A stretch of DNA of 12,185 bases. Origin: an uncultured Faecalibacterium sp. Lineage in GTDB: Bacteria > Bacillota > Clostridia > Oscillospirales > Ruminococcaceae. The stretch spans positions 1 to 12,185 of the forward strand of contig CAKSXW010000060.1 of the NCBI GenBank assembly GCA_934518555.1, given 5' to 3'. Shown in pieces: positions 1 through 6,787 of this stretch. The position numbers were made by a program, and so were the translations under genes. Positions within the stretch are counted from its first letter, which is position 1; each line of letters begins with the position of its first letter. Below the pieces are notes generated by a model that saw only the letters and a program-made list of their open reading frames with translations, was not told the DNA's origin and made no database searches.

Positions 1-64
1 CCAGTCCGCTTGCAAGACCTCCTGCGGCGTGGCTAACCAGCAGTGCGAGAACAGCAACAAGTAA
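1..64 (+). CDS. scfA: SCIFF six-cysteine peptide, 3' end (partial)
   Basis: Only the last 20 codons are present, starting at base 2, with stop TAA at 62-64. The visible peptide reads QSACKTSCGVANQQCENSNK and carries three cysteines. Its spacing (SACKTSC, then a short run and a final C) matches the C-terminal half of SCIFF, the roughly 45-residue ribosomal peptide with six cysteines that is nearly universal in Clostridia. Known for the family: its partner radical SAM enzyme installs Cys-to-Thr thioether bonds; the product's biological role is not settled. The gene lies 70 bp upstream of the maturase and is followed by its own terminator, so it is probably transcribed far more than the maturase. 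The start and first three cysteines lie outside the window. Confidence is high because both the peptide ending and the next gene fit. Confidence 0.9.
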   Translation, partial: QSACKTSCGVANQQCENSNK

Positions 65-78
65 TTTCTGCAAACCCT

Positions 79-107
79 ATGCCGCCTTTGCCGGGCGGCA
101 TTTTTTT
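79..107 (+). terminator. Intercistronic terminator between scfA and scfB
   Basis: Perfect 8-bp stem ATGCCGCC (79-86) with GGCGGCAT (94-101), a 7-nt loop, then a T tract at 101-107. It sits 14 bp after the scfA stop and 27 bp before scfB. No promoter is visible between it and scfB, so scfB is inferred to be read by leak-through, which sets peptide above enzyme. Confidence 0.8.
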
Positions 108-134
108 GTGTATCAAACTGGAATGGAGTAAAAC

Positions 135-1586
135 ATGGTACATCAGTATCAATTGAACGGTTATAACATCGTGCTGGACACCTGCAGCGGTTCGGTGCAC
201 GTGGTGGATGACGTGGCCTATGACGTCATTGCCCTGTATCAGGATCACACTGCCGACCAGATCGTCTCGGCTATGATGGAAAAGTATGGCAGCCGCCCGG
301 ACGTTACCGAGGAGGACCTGCGCCAGTGCATCGACGACGTGACCAGCCTGAAGGAGAACGGCAAGCTGTGGAGCCCCGATGTCTACAAGGACATGGCTTT
401 CGATTTTAAAAACCGCAACACGGTGGTCAAGGCCCTGTGCCTCCATGTGGCCCATAGCTGCAACCTGAGCTGCTCCTACTGCTTTGCCTCCCAGGGCCGC
501 TACCACGGGGACCGTGCCCTCATGAGCTTTGAGGTGGGCAAGCGGGCCATGGACTTCCTCATCGAGAACAGCGGCAGCCGCCGCAATCTGGAAGTGGACT
601 TCTTTGGCGGCGAGCCTCTGATGAACTTTGACATGGTCAAAAAGCTGGTGGCCTACTGCCGTGAGCAGGAAAAGATCCACAACAAGAACTTCCGCTTCAC
701 TATGACCACCAACGGCGTGCTCATCGACGACGACGTCATCGACTTCTGCAACAAGGAGTGCCACAATGTGGTGCTGAGCCTGGACGGCCGCAAGGAGGTC
801 AACGACCGTTTCCGTGTGGACTGCGCTGGCAACGGCAGCTACGACCGCATCGTGCCCAAGTTCCAGGAGTTCGTGAAGAGGCGTGGAGATAAAAACTACT
901 ATATGCGTGGTACCTACACCCACTACAACACGGACTTTACCAACGATATCTTCCACATGGCAGACCTGGGCTTTACGGAGCTGAGCATGGAGCCGGTGGT
1001 CTGTGACCCCAGCGACCCCAGTGCCCTGACGGAGGCCGATCTGCCCATCCTGAAGGAGCAGTACGAGATCCTGGCCAAGGAGATGATCAAGCGGGACCGG
1101 GAGGGCCGTGGCTTTACCTTCTACCACTACATGATCGACCTGACCGGCGGCCCCTGCATCTATAAGCGGATCTCCGGCTGCGGCTCTGGCACCGAGTACA
1201 TGGCCGTGACCCCCTGGGGCGATCTGTACCCCTGCCACCAGTTCGTGGGCGACCCCAAGTATCTGCTGGGCGATATCTGGAAGGGTGTCACCAACACTGC
1301 TGTACGGGATGAGTTCAAGCACTGCAACGCCTACGCACGCAAGGAATGCCAGGATTGCTGGGCCAAGCTGTATTGCTCCGGCGGCTGTGCAGCCAACTCC
1401 TACCACGCCACCGGCAGCATCACCGGGGTGTATGAGTACGGCTGTGAGCTGTTCAAAAAGCGCATGGAGTGCGCCATCATGATCAAGGTGGCCGAGAACC
1501 AGGAGCTGGCTGCCCAGGGCATCGAGGTGCCCATTGAGCTGGGCTCCACCTGCAACGCCTGCGCCGACGGCGAAGCCTGCGAATAA
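135..1586 (+). CDS. scfB: SCIFF radical SAM thioether maturase
   Basis: 483-residue radical SAM/SPASM enzyme that modifies the SCIFF peptide by forming Cys-Thr thioether links. Residues about 1-95 resemble the PqqD-like peptide recognition element (RRE) found at the front of such maturases. The SAM [4Fe-4S] motif is C109-x3-C113-x2-C116 (CNLSCSYC), followed by GGEP at 158-161. A SPASM/twitch region from about 341 holds many cysteines: C341, C349, C367, C397, C405, C408, C414, C418 and C437, enough for two auxiliary clusters. The tail adds C473, C476 and C482 in an acidic context, which I cannot assign. The start is supported by GGAG at 125-128, six bases upstream. It follows scfA, as in the known Clostridia locus, and the next gene starts 2 bp after its stop. 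Product assignment is firm; cluster ligands are inferred from position. Confidence 0.95.
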   Translation: MVHQYQLNGYNIVLDTCSGSVHVVDDVAYDVIALYQDHTADQIVSAMMEKYGSRPDVTEEDLRQCIDDVTSLKENGKLWSPDVYKDMAFDFKNRNTVVKALCLHVAHSCNLSCSYCFASQGRYHGDRALMSFEVGKRAMDFLIENSGSRRNLEVDFFGGEPLMNFDMVKKLVAYCREQEKIHNKNFRFTMTTNGVLIDDDVIDFCNKECHNVVLSLDGRKEVNDRFRVDCAGNGSYDRIVPKFQEFVKRRGDKNYYMRGTYTHYNTDFTNDIFHMADLGFTELSMEPVVCDPSDPSALTEADLPILKEQYEILAKEMIKRDREGRGFTFYHYMIDLTGGPCIYKRISGCGSGTEYMAVTPWGDLYPCHQFVGDPKYLLGDIWKGVTNTAVRDEFKHCNAYARKECQDCWAKLYCSGGCAANSYHATGSITGVYEYGCELFKKRMECAIMIKVAENQELAAQGIEVPIELGSTCNACADGEACE

Positions 1587-1588
1587 TC

Positions 1589-3010
1589 ATGGATACCCCC
1601 ATTGTGGATTTTGTGGGCCGGTATGCCCAGTCCGGCATTTCCCGGCTCCATATGCCCGGCCACAAGGGCCGGAGCCTGCTGGGCTTTGAGCCCCTGGACC
1701 TGACCGAGATCCAAGGGGCCGACGAGCTGTACCAGCCGGAGGGCATCATCGCTCAAAGCGAGGCCAACGCCACCAGGCTCTTCGGCACGGCCCACACCTA
1801 TTACAGCACCGAGGGCTCCTCCCAGTGCATCCGGGCCATGCTGTGCCTGGCATTGCAGGGGGCACCCCGGGGGTCCGGCCGTCCGGTACTGCTGGCAGCC
1901 CGGAACGCCCACAAGGCTTTGCTCTACGCTGCCGCCCTGCTGGATTTTGATATCCGGTGGCTCTGGCCCCAGCCCCAGGACGCCGGGGCCCTGTGCAGCT
2001 GCCCCCTGAGCCCCCAGGCTCTGGAACAGGCCCTTCGGCAGCTGAAGGAGCAGGGCGTTGCCCCCTTTGGGGTCTACGTCACCAGCCCTGATTACCTGGG
2101 AGGCGTCCAGGATATCCGGGCCTTGGCGGCAGTCTGCGACGCCGCCGGGGTGCCGCTGCTGGTGGATAACGCCCACGGGGCCTACCTGCGGTTTTTGCCC
2201 GGGGAGCCCCGGCACCCCATTGCCCTGGGAGCCGCCATGTGCTGCGATTCTGCCCACAAGACCCTGCCGGTGGTCACCGGCGGCGCATACCTGCACCTGG
2301 GCAGCAAGGCTCCGGTGCAGGAGGAGGCAGCGGTACGGGGAGCCTTGGCCCTCTTTGGGTCCACCAGCCCCTCCTATTTGATCTTACAGTCCCTGGACGC
2401 CTGCAACAGGCAGCTGGCAGGGGACTATCCGGCCCGGCTGGGGCGGTGCTGCCAGGAGCTGGCAGAGCTGCGCCGGGCCCTGAACCAGGCTGCTGAGGCG
2501 GCAGGCACCCCGGTGCCCCTGGCCCTGGATGGCCCGGCCCAGGAGCCCCTGAAGCTGACCCTGGACGCCGCCGCTCTGGGCTGCACCGGCACGGCTCTGG
2601 CCCAGCAGCTGCGGCAGGGGAAGATGGAGTGTGAATACGCCGACCCACGGTATGTGGTGCTGATGTTCACCCCGGAAAATCCGCCCCGGGACCGGGCTCG
2701 GCTGCAGGATCTTCTGCTGGAACTGCTGGGCCAGCTGCCCGGGGCACTGCCGGTGCCCCAGGACCCGGCAGGGAACTTTGTGGCCCTGGAACAGCAGGCA
2801 GTCCAGCGGTGCACCATCCGGCAGGCGGTGCTGGGCCCCCAGGAGCGGCTCCCGGCGGCCCAGTCCCTGGGCCGGGTCTGCGCCATGCCCACCGTCTCTT
2901 GCCCTCCGGCCATCCCCATCGTGGTCAGCGGCGAGGAGATCACCCCGGCGGCTCTGGAGCTGATGGAACGGTATCAGGTCCCGGAGGTGTCGGTGGTCCG
3001 GCAGCTGTAA
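1589..3010 (+). CDS. PLP-dependent Orn/Lys/Arg decarboxylase-fold enzyme
   Basis: 473-residue fold-type I PLP enzyme of the Orn/Lys/Arg decarboxylase group (YaaO-like, usually about 480 residues). The N-terminus HMPGHKG (21-27) is a hallmark of this group. D193 in LLVDNAHGAY should contact the pyridine nitrogen, and K224 in DSAHKTLP is the expected Schiff-base lysine. The C-terminal third is weaker and includes proline-rich stretches. Substrate cannot be read from sequence; amino acid decarboxylation to a polyamine precursor is the family expectation, and many members are only labelled 'aminotransferase class I/II-fold'. ATG lies 2 bp after the scfB stop and no clear Shine-Dalgarno is visible, so translational coupling to scfB is likely. 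Codon use is strongly GC-biased compared with scfB. Fold is certain; activity is not. Confidence 0.85.
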   Translation: MDTPIVDFVGRYAQSGISRLHMPGHKGRSLLGFEPLDLTEIQGADELYQPEGIIAQSEANATRLFGTAHTYYSTEGSSQCIRAMLCLALQGAPRGSGRPVLLAARNAHKALLYAAALLDFDIRWLWPQPQDAGALCSCPLSPQALEQALRQLKEQGVAPFGVYVTSPDYLGGVQDIRALAAVCDAAGVPLLVDNAHGAYLRFLPGEPRHPIALGAAMCCDSAHKTLPVVTGGAYLHLGSKAPVQEEAAVRGALALFGSTSPSYLILQSLDACNRQLAGDYPARLGRCCQELAELRRALNQAAEAAGTPVPLALDGPAQEPLKLTLDAAALGCTGTALAQQLRQGKMECEYADPRYVVLMFTPENPPRDRARLQDLLLELLGQLPGALPVPQDPAGNFVALEQQAVQRCTIRQAVLGPQERLPAAQSLGRVCAMPTVSCPPAIPIVVSGEEITPAALELMERYQVPEVSVVRQL

Positions 3011-3024
3011 AAAACATACAAACG

Positions 3025-3065
3025 AAACAGGTCAGTCCGGCTTTGTGCCGGGCTGACCTGTTTTT
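3025..3065 (+). terminator. Strong bidirectional terminator for convergent genes
   Basis: Seventeen-pair stem: AAACAGGTCAGTCCGGC (3025-3041) with its complement at 3047-3063 (one G-T pair), loop TTTGT. The plus strand ends in T at 3061-3065; on the minus strand the hairpin is followed by a T-rich stretch (complement of 3011-3024). It lies between the stop of the PLP enzyme (3010) and the stop of the convergent cysteine desulfurase (3068), so it probably serves both. Confidence 0.88.
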
Positions 3066-3067
3066 GT

Positions 3068-4195
3068 TTACCCTTGGGCCAGGGCGTGGTAGCAGCGGTC
3101 AAAGACCTGCAAAAATTCCTCCAGCTCCTGCCGGGTGGTCAGGTGGCTCAGGCTGATGCGCCAGGAGGAAAGGGCATTGCGTGGGTCGCCGCTGACCGCC
3201 AGCACCGCCTGGGAGGGCAAGCCGTCGGAGGCGCAGGCAGACTTTACCGAGACGCAGACCCCCTGGGCTGCCAGCTCCCGTTGGAACACGGTGCCCTTCA
3301 CGTTCCGCACACTGAGGTTCAGGATCTGGGGCACGGCGTTCTGGGGGCTGTTGATCCGCACCTCCGGGTAATGGGCCAGGGCCTCCCGGAGCCAGCGGTT
3401 CAGCTGCCGGGTGTACTCTGCACGCTGGGGCAGCTGGGTCACCGCCTGGTCCAGGGCCAACGCCAGGGAACAGGCCAGCCCCACCGTGGGGGTGCCGCTG
3501 CGGTAGGGGGTGGTGCTGCTGCCGCCGTGGATCAAAGGTTCCAGGGCCAGGCCCTGGCGTTTTACCAGGACCCCGATGCCGTTCAGGCCGTAGAACTTGT
3601 GGGCCGTCAGGCTCATGGTGTCGATGCCCTTGAAGTCCGGCAGAGGCAGCTTGCCCACAGCCTGGGTGGCGTCTACGTGGAAATGGCAGTGGGGGCGATT
3701 TTGCAGCAGCCGGGCAATGGCAGCCAGGGGCTGGGGCACTCCCAGCTCGCTGTCCACTGCCGTGACCGCCACTAAGATGGTATCCGGCCGCAGCAGGGCT
3801 GCCAGCTGCTCCAGGTCCACGGTGCCGTCAGGCCGGAGGCCCACCAGGTCCAGCTGAAAGCCCTGCCGCTGCAAAGCCTCCAAGGTGCTGCGGATGGAAG
3901 AATGCTCCAAAGCCGTGGAAATAATGTGCCGCCCGGTGCTGCATTCCAGGGCCGCCAGGCCTTTCAGGGCAAAATTGTTGGCCTCGCTGGCCCCGGAGGT
4001 GTAGATGATCTCCCCGGGCCGCACCCCCAGGCTGTGGGCGATGCTTTGGGTGGCCTGGTCCATGGCAGCCTTGGCGGCAGCCCCGGCAGGGTGGTGGGCG
4101 TTGGCGTTGCCGGGGCAGCGGCGTTCCACCTCACAAAACCGCTGCAGCACCGCCTCTGCCACGGGGGTGTTGGCGGAATAATCCAGATAGATCAT
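3068..4195 (-). CDS. Cysteine desulfurase family PLP enzyme
   Basis: 375-residue NifS/IscS-type enzyme. Such enzymes take sulfur from L-cysteine as an enzyme-bound persulfide for Fe-S cluster or tRNA thiolation. Visible motifs are TSGASEANN (66-74), H98 in ALEHSS, D175 and Q178 in HVDATQAVGK, the PLP lysine K200 in TAHKFYG, and the catalytic C321 in the loop SVKSACASDG. The Cys loop is long enough for the group I (IscS/NifS) type. Odd point: the usual VNNE segment, whose Asn contacts PLP, reads VDSE at 147-150. The start is fixed by AGGAGG (complement of 4200-4205), four bases upstream, under a good promoter. It is single-gene and has no iscU partner in view, so which sulfur pathway it feeds is unknown. 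It could be a specialised rather than housekeeping desulfurase. Confidence 0.9.
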   Translation of the reverse strand: MIYLDYSANTPVAEAVLQRFCEVERRCPGNANAHHPAGAAAKAAMDQATQSIAHSLGVRPGEIIYTSGASEANNFALKGLAALECSTGRHIISTALEHSSIRSTLEALQRQGFQLDLVGLRPDGTVDLEQLAALLRPDTILVAVTAVDSELGVPQPLAAIARLLQNRPHCHFHVDATQAVGKLPLPDFKGIDTMSLTAHKFYGLNGIGVLVKRQGLALEPLIHGGSSTTPYRSGTPTVGLACSLALALDQAVTQLPQRAEYTRQLNRWLREALAHYPEVRINSPQNAVPQILNLSVRNVKGTVFQRELAAQGVCVSVKSACASDGLPSQAVLAVSGDPRNALSSWRISLSHLTTRQELEEFLQVFDRCYHALAQG

Positions 4196-4238
4196 AAAAC
4201 CTCCTGCATTCTAATACACATTGATTTTATAGGTTTAT

Positions 4239-4267
4239 AGTATAGCCCTCCGGCCCTCAGATTGCAA
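4239..4267 (-). promoter_or_regulatory. Promoter of the cysteine desulfurase gene
   Basis: On the minus strand, -35 TTGCAA (4262-4267), a 17-bp spacer and -10 TATACT (4239-4244). The leader to the ATG at 4195 is short and contains the AGGAGG site. It points away from the uracil permease promoter, 43 bp apart at the -35 boxes. Confidence 0.75.
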
Positions 4268-4297
4268 GCCCCGGGGCCAGAACCGGGCCAGACAAAA

Positions 4298-4316
4298 TCT
4301 GCAAAGATGTTGCAGA
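4298..4316. promoter_or_regulatory. Palindrome over the -35 of the uracil permease promoter (candidate operator)
   Basis: Perfect inverted repeat TCTGCAA (4298-4304), 5-bp centre, TTGCAGA (4310-4316). Its right arm contains the -35 hexamer TTGCAG, the expected place for a repressor. The binding protein is unknown. Confidence 0.5.
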
Positions 4317-4338
4317 GGAGCCAAAAGTCTGCTATACT
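4310..4338 (+). promoter_or_regulatory. Promoter of the leader and uracil permease
   Basis: -35 TTGCAG (4310-4315), 17-bp spacer, -10 TATACT (4333-4338). It has the same architecture as the divergent desulfurase promoter. Transcription from about 4345 would give a leader of roughly 240 nt before the permease start, long enough for the peptide ORF and terminator found there. Confidence 0.75.
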
Positions 4339-4443
4339 AAGGGCAGAGGCCGTGGGCCCAAGCCTTTTGCGGGGCTGGGCGGCGGTCATGCCGGGGGAAC
4401 GACCGGCGGTTTGGAATGCGCCTGGGAGAAAGGGGAAGTAAGG

Positions 4444-4521
4444 ATGCGGAACAGGAACCACTGGATGCTGCATAGTTCTTCTTATTTTTACCCGGGCGGG
4501 ATCATTGTTCCCAATCATTGA
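4444..4521 (+). CDS. Candidate leader peptide of the uracil permease attenuator
   Basis: A 25-codon ORF, MRNRNHWMLHSSSYFYPGGIIVPNH read in two parts here: it begins MRNRNHWMLH and ends GGIIVPNH, with a central SSSYFY run. It has AGGGGA at 4431-4436, seven bases before the ATG; an internal ATG at 4465 is an alternative start. The TGA at 4519-4521 overlaps the first arm of the terminator at 4520-4557. Codons 11-16 form a T-rich stretch at 4476-4490 (11 of 15 bases). The layout resembles the E. coli pyrBI leader, where UTP-dependent polymerase pausing in a U-rich leader ORF couples translation to terminator blocking. Translation and the UTP model are inference; no homologous peptide is known to me. 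Confidence 0.55.
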   Translation: MRNRNHWMLHSSSYFYPGGIIVPNH

Positions 4522-4557
4522 GGCACTGCCGTAAGCTGCGGCAATGCCTCTTTTTTT
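4520..4557 (+). terminator. Attenuator terminator before the uracil permease
   Basis: GAGGCA (4520-4525) pairs with TGCCTC (4545-4550); after one mismatch, TGCCG (4527-4531) pairs with CGGCA (4539-4543); T tract at 4551-4557. It lies between the promoter at 4310 and the gene it serves, 27 bp before the permease ATG, so it must be bypassed for expression. A ribosome halted at the leader stop codon would cover its 5' arm. Confidence 0.82.
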
Positions 4558-4584
4558 GGGCTGACACAGGAGGTATAAAAATCT

Positions 4585-5946
4585 ATGAGTGAAAAGATCG
4601 ATTACTCCAAGGGCGTATACGACGCTCGACAGCTGGGCACCGGACGGATGCTGATCCTGGGTGTGCAGCACATGTTTGCCATGTTTGGTGCCACGGTGCT
4701 GGTGCCCCTGCTGACGGGCCTCAGCGTGTCCACCACCCTGCTGTGTGCAGGTCTGGGCACTTTGCTGTTCCACCTGATCACCAAAAAGAAGGTGCCGGCT
4801 TTCCTGGGCTCCTCCTTTGCTTACCTGGGCGGCTTTTCCATCGTGGCCCCCATGCTGGCAGACGCTGACGGCAACCTGACCGTGGCCAACACCAAGATGC
4901 TGCCCTACGCCTGCGCCGCCGTCGCCTTCTCCGGCCTGGTGTACCTGGTGGCCAGCCTGCTGATCTCCACCTTCGGCATCCGCCGCATCATGCGGTTCTT
5001 CCCCCCGGTGGTCACCGGCCCCATCATCATCTCCATCGGCCTGATCCTGGCTCCCTCTGCCATCAACAACTGCCAGGCCAACTGGCTGCTGGCCTTTGTG
5101 GCGCTGGGCGTGGTCATTATCTGCAACATCTGGGGCAAGGGCATGGTCAAGATCCTGCCCATCCTCATCGGCGTGCTGGTGTCCTACGCAGTGGCACTGG
5201 TCACCGGTGCGGTGGACTTCCAGCGCATTTCTGAGGCTGCATGGGTGGGCATCCCTCTGCATAGGGAGGCCATGGGTCTGTTTGCCATCGACGGCAGCCC
5301 GGAGTTTATCAGCGCCCTGTTCACCATCATCCCCATTGCACTGGCAACCATGATGGAGCATGTGGGTGATATCGCCGCCATCAGCGCTACTGTTGGCCAC
5401 AACTATATCAACGACCCCGGCCTGAACCGTACCCTGCTGGGTGACGGTCTGGCAACCACCATGGCCGGCCTGCTGGGCGGCCCGGCCAACACCACCTACG
5501 GCGAGAACACCGGCGTGCTGGCTCTGAGCAAGATCTACGATCCGCTGGTCATCCGCATTGCTGCCGTGCTGGCCATCATCCTGAGCTTCAGCCCCAAGTT
5601 TGAGGCTGTCATCAACACCATCCCCACCGGCATCATCGGCGGTATCAGCTTTGTGCTGTACGGCATGATCTCTGCCATCGGTGTGCGCAACGTAGTGGAG
5701 AACCGCGTGGACTTCACCAACAGCCGCAACCTGATCGTTGCCGCCGTCATTCTGGTGTGCGCTCTGGGCTTCAACTCTGTGGGCGGCGTTGGCTTTACCG
5801 TTGGCAGCGTCACCATCAACCTGTCCGGTCTGGCGGTGGCTGCGATTGCAGGTATCCTGCTCAACGCCATCCTGCCCGGCAACGACTACGAGTTTGACGC
5901 TACCGCCGGTTCCGATGCTGCCACCAGCGGCAACCTGCAGGTCTGA
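4585..5946 (+). CDS. uraA: Uracil permease (NCS2/NAT family, UraA-like)
   Basis: 453-residue polytopic membrane protein that imports uracil with protons. It aligns by eye with E. coli UraA: QHMFAMFGATVLVP (28-41), the segment PAFLGSSFAY (71-80), E258 in MEHVGD (equivalent to the uracil-binding E241) and NTTYGENTGV (302-311) with E307 (equivalent to E290). Family members have 14 membrane segments in two inverted halves; the hydrophobic profile here agrees. AGGAGG at 4568-4573 lies 11 bases before the ATG. The upstream attenuator suggests control by pyrimidine supply. No other pyrimidine gene is adjacent, so it is a single-gene unit. Xanthine or urate permease is the alternative within the superfamily, but the UraA-type signatures make uracil far more likely. 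Confidence 0.93.
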   Translation: MSEKIDYSKGVYDARQLGTGRMLILGVQHMFAMFGATVLVPLLTGLSVSTTLLCAGLGTLLFHLITKKKVPAFLGSSFAYLGGFSIVAPMLADADGNLTVANTKMLPYACAAVAFSGLVYLVASLLISTFGIRRIMRFFPPVVTGPIIISIGLILAPSAINNCQANWLLAFVALGVVIICNIWGKGMVKILPILIGVLVSYAVALVTGAVDFQRISEAAWVGIPLHREAMGLFAIDGSPEFISALFTIIPIALATMMEHVGDIAAISATVGHNYINDPGLNRTLLGDGLATTMAGLLGGPANTTYGENTGVLALSKIYDPLVIRIAAVLAIILSFSPKFEAVINTIPTGIIGGISFVLYGMISAIGVRNVVENRVDFTNSRNLIVAAVILVCALGFNSVGGVGFTVGSVTINLSGLAVAAIAGILLNAILPGNDYEFDATAGSDAATSGNLQV

Positions 5947-6008
5947 TTCTCGGTAATGCGTCCAGTTTTCCGCAAGGGAATTTGGGCATCCTGCCAGATT
6001 TCGATAAA

Positions 6009-6053
6009 TAGGAATAATTCTTAAAAATATACTTGACTAACTAGGAATTATTC
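6009..6053. promoter_or_regulatory. PerR/Fur-like operator pair at the rubrerythrin promoter
   Basis: Site 1, TAGGAAT-A-ATTCTTA (6009-6023), is a 7-1-7 imperfect palindrome with 6 of 7 matched pairs, the form of a Per/Fur box (consensus TTATAAT-N-ATTATAA). Site 2, TAGGAAT-T-ATTC (6042-6053), repeats its left half 33 bp on, about three helical turns, inside the promoter spacer. PerR is a known regulator of rubrerythrins in clostridia; assignment here is by resemblance. Confidence 0.55.
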
Positions 6054-6061
6054 GCTATAAT
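6033..6061 (+). promoter_or_regulatory. Strong promoter of the rubrerythrin gene
   Basis: -35 TTGACT (6033-6038), 17-bp spacer, consensus -10 TATAAT (6056-6061). It is the best promoter in the window. The start of transcription should be near 6068, leaving a 5' leader of about 140 nt. Confidence 0.88.
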
Positions 6062-6113
6062 AGAGCCATGGAAAGGGAAGTGCACAAAGCACAAAACTTC
6101 TTTCCATGGCTCT
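6062..6113. repeat. Long inverted repeat at the rubrerythrin transcription start
   Basis: AGAGCCATGGAAAG (6062-6075) pairs perfectly with CTTTCCATGGCTCT (6100-6113), with an inner GTGC/GCAC stem (6080-6083 with 6089-6092). The first six bases precede the likely start site, so the RNA form would have about 8 outer pairs at the extreme 5' end. It may be an RNA-stabilising 5' hairpin or a second operator. It lacks a real T tract, so it is not a typical terminator. Confidence 0.7.
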
Positions 6114-6210
6114 TTCTATACCCGGCAGCGCAGCTGCCCTGCATAGAAGCAACAGGCGGGTGGTTTCCGTCCTGTGTTATTTTTAACAGATCGAATGGAG
6201 GTAAATTCTT

Positions 6211-6762
6211 ATGAAGAAATACGTTTGCACCGTTTGTGGTTATATCGCTGAGGGTGAGATCCCCGCTCAGTGCCCCGTTTGCAAGGCTCCCGCTTCCGCT
6301 TTTGTGGAGAAGAAGGGCAACACCTACGTCACCGAGCACGTTGTCGGCATCGGCAAGGCAGAGGGCGTGCCGCAGGAGATCGTTGACGGTCTGCGCGCTA
6401 ACTTCGAGGGCGAGTGCAGCGAGGTCGGCATGTATCTGGCTATGGCTCGCGTGGCAGAGCGTGAGGGCTACCCCGAGATCGCCGAGGCCTACAAGCGTTA
6501 TGCTTACGAAGAGGCTGACCACGCATCCCGCTTTGCAGAGCTGCTGGGCGAGGTCGTGACCGACAGCACCAAGAAGAACCTGATGATGCGTGCCGAGGCC
6601 GAGTGCGGTGCCTGCGCCGGCAAGATGGACCTGGCCAAGAAGGCTAAGGCCCTGAACCTGGATGCCATCCACGACACCGTCCATGAGATGGCAAAGGACG
6701 AGGCTCGGCACGGCCGCGGCTTTGAGGGCCTGCTGAAGCGTTACTTCAACACCGAAGTCTGA
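6211..6762 (+). CDS. rbr: Rubrerythrin, reverse domain order (rubredoxin first)
   Basis: 183-residue non-haem iron protein that reduces hydrogen peroxide (and possibly oxygen) in anaerobes. The N-terminal rubredoxin domain shows C6-x2-C9-GY and C21-x2-C24, then a linker, then a four-helix ferritin-like diiron domain from about 50. Diiron motifs are E101-x2-H104 (EEADH) and E164-x2-H167 (DEARH), with acidic helix residues around 67-71. Classical rubrerythrins place rubredoxin last, so this is the 'reverse' type described in Clostridium, where it works with NADH-linked electron donors. GGAGG at 6197-6201 is nine bases from the ATG. It is transcribed alone from a strong promoter with a PerR-like box and ends at its own terminator. 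Codon use (CGT, GCT, AAG) suggests high expression. Confidence 0.93.
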   Translation: MKKYVCTVCGYIAEGEIPAQCPVCKAPASAFVEKKGNTYVTEHVVGIGKAEGVPQEIVDGLRANFEGECSEVGMYLAMARVAEREGYPEIAEAYKRYAYEEADHASRFAELLGEVVTDSTKKNLMMRAEAECGACAGKMDLAKKAKALNLDAIHDTVHEMAKDEARHGRGFEGLLKRYFNTEV

Positions 6763-6787
6763 TAGGGTCTCCCCGGTTATCTATGCT

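Noticed and set aside
33..1406. Long minus-strand open frame opposite scfB
   Set aside because: It is antisense to a gene with clear radical SAM motifs; its His/Val/Ala-rich translation is typical of a shadow frame in GC-rich DNA. The same holds for the frames opposite the desulfurase, permease and LtaS-like gene.
4418..4431. Partial PyrR-binding loop, CCTGGGAG
   Set aside because: It matches only part of the PyrR core consensus, lacks the following GG-Y-U bases and has no flanking stem, so PyrR control is not supported.
4388..4441. 17-codon ORF just before the leader peptide
   Set aside because: No ribosome binding site and no relation to the terminator; kept only as a chance frame.
4192..5400. 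402-codon minus-strand open frame opposite the permease leader and uraA
   Set aside because: Composition is Gly/His/Gln/Asp-rich and domainless, it overlaps real regulatory sites, and uraA is certain on the other strand.
6062..6116. Start-site inverted repeat as an intrinsic terminator
   Set aside because: It begins before the likely transcription start and is followed by only three T, so it is unlikely to terminate efficiently.
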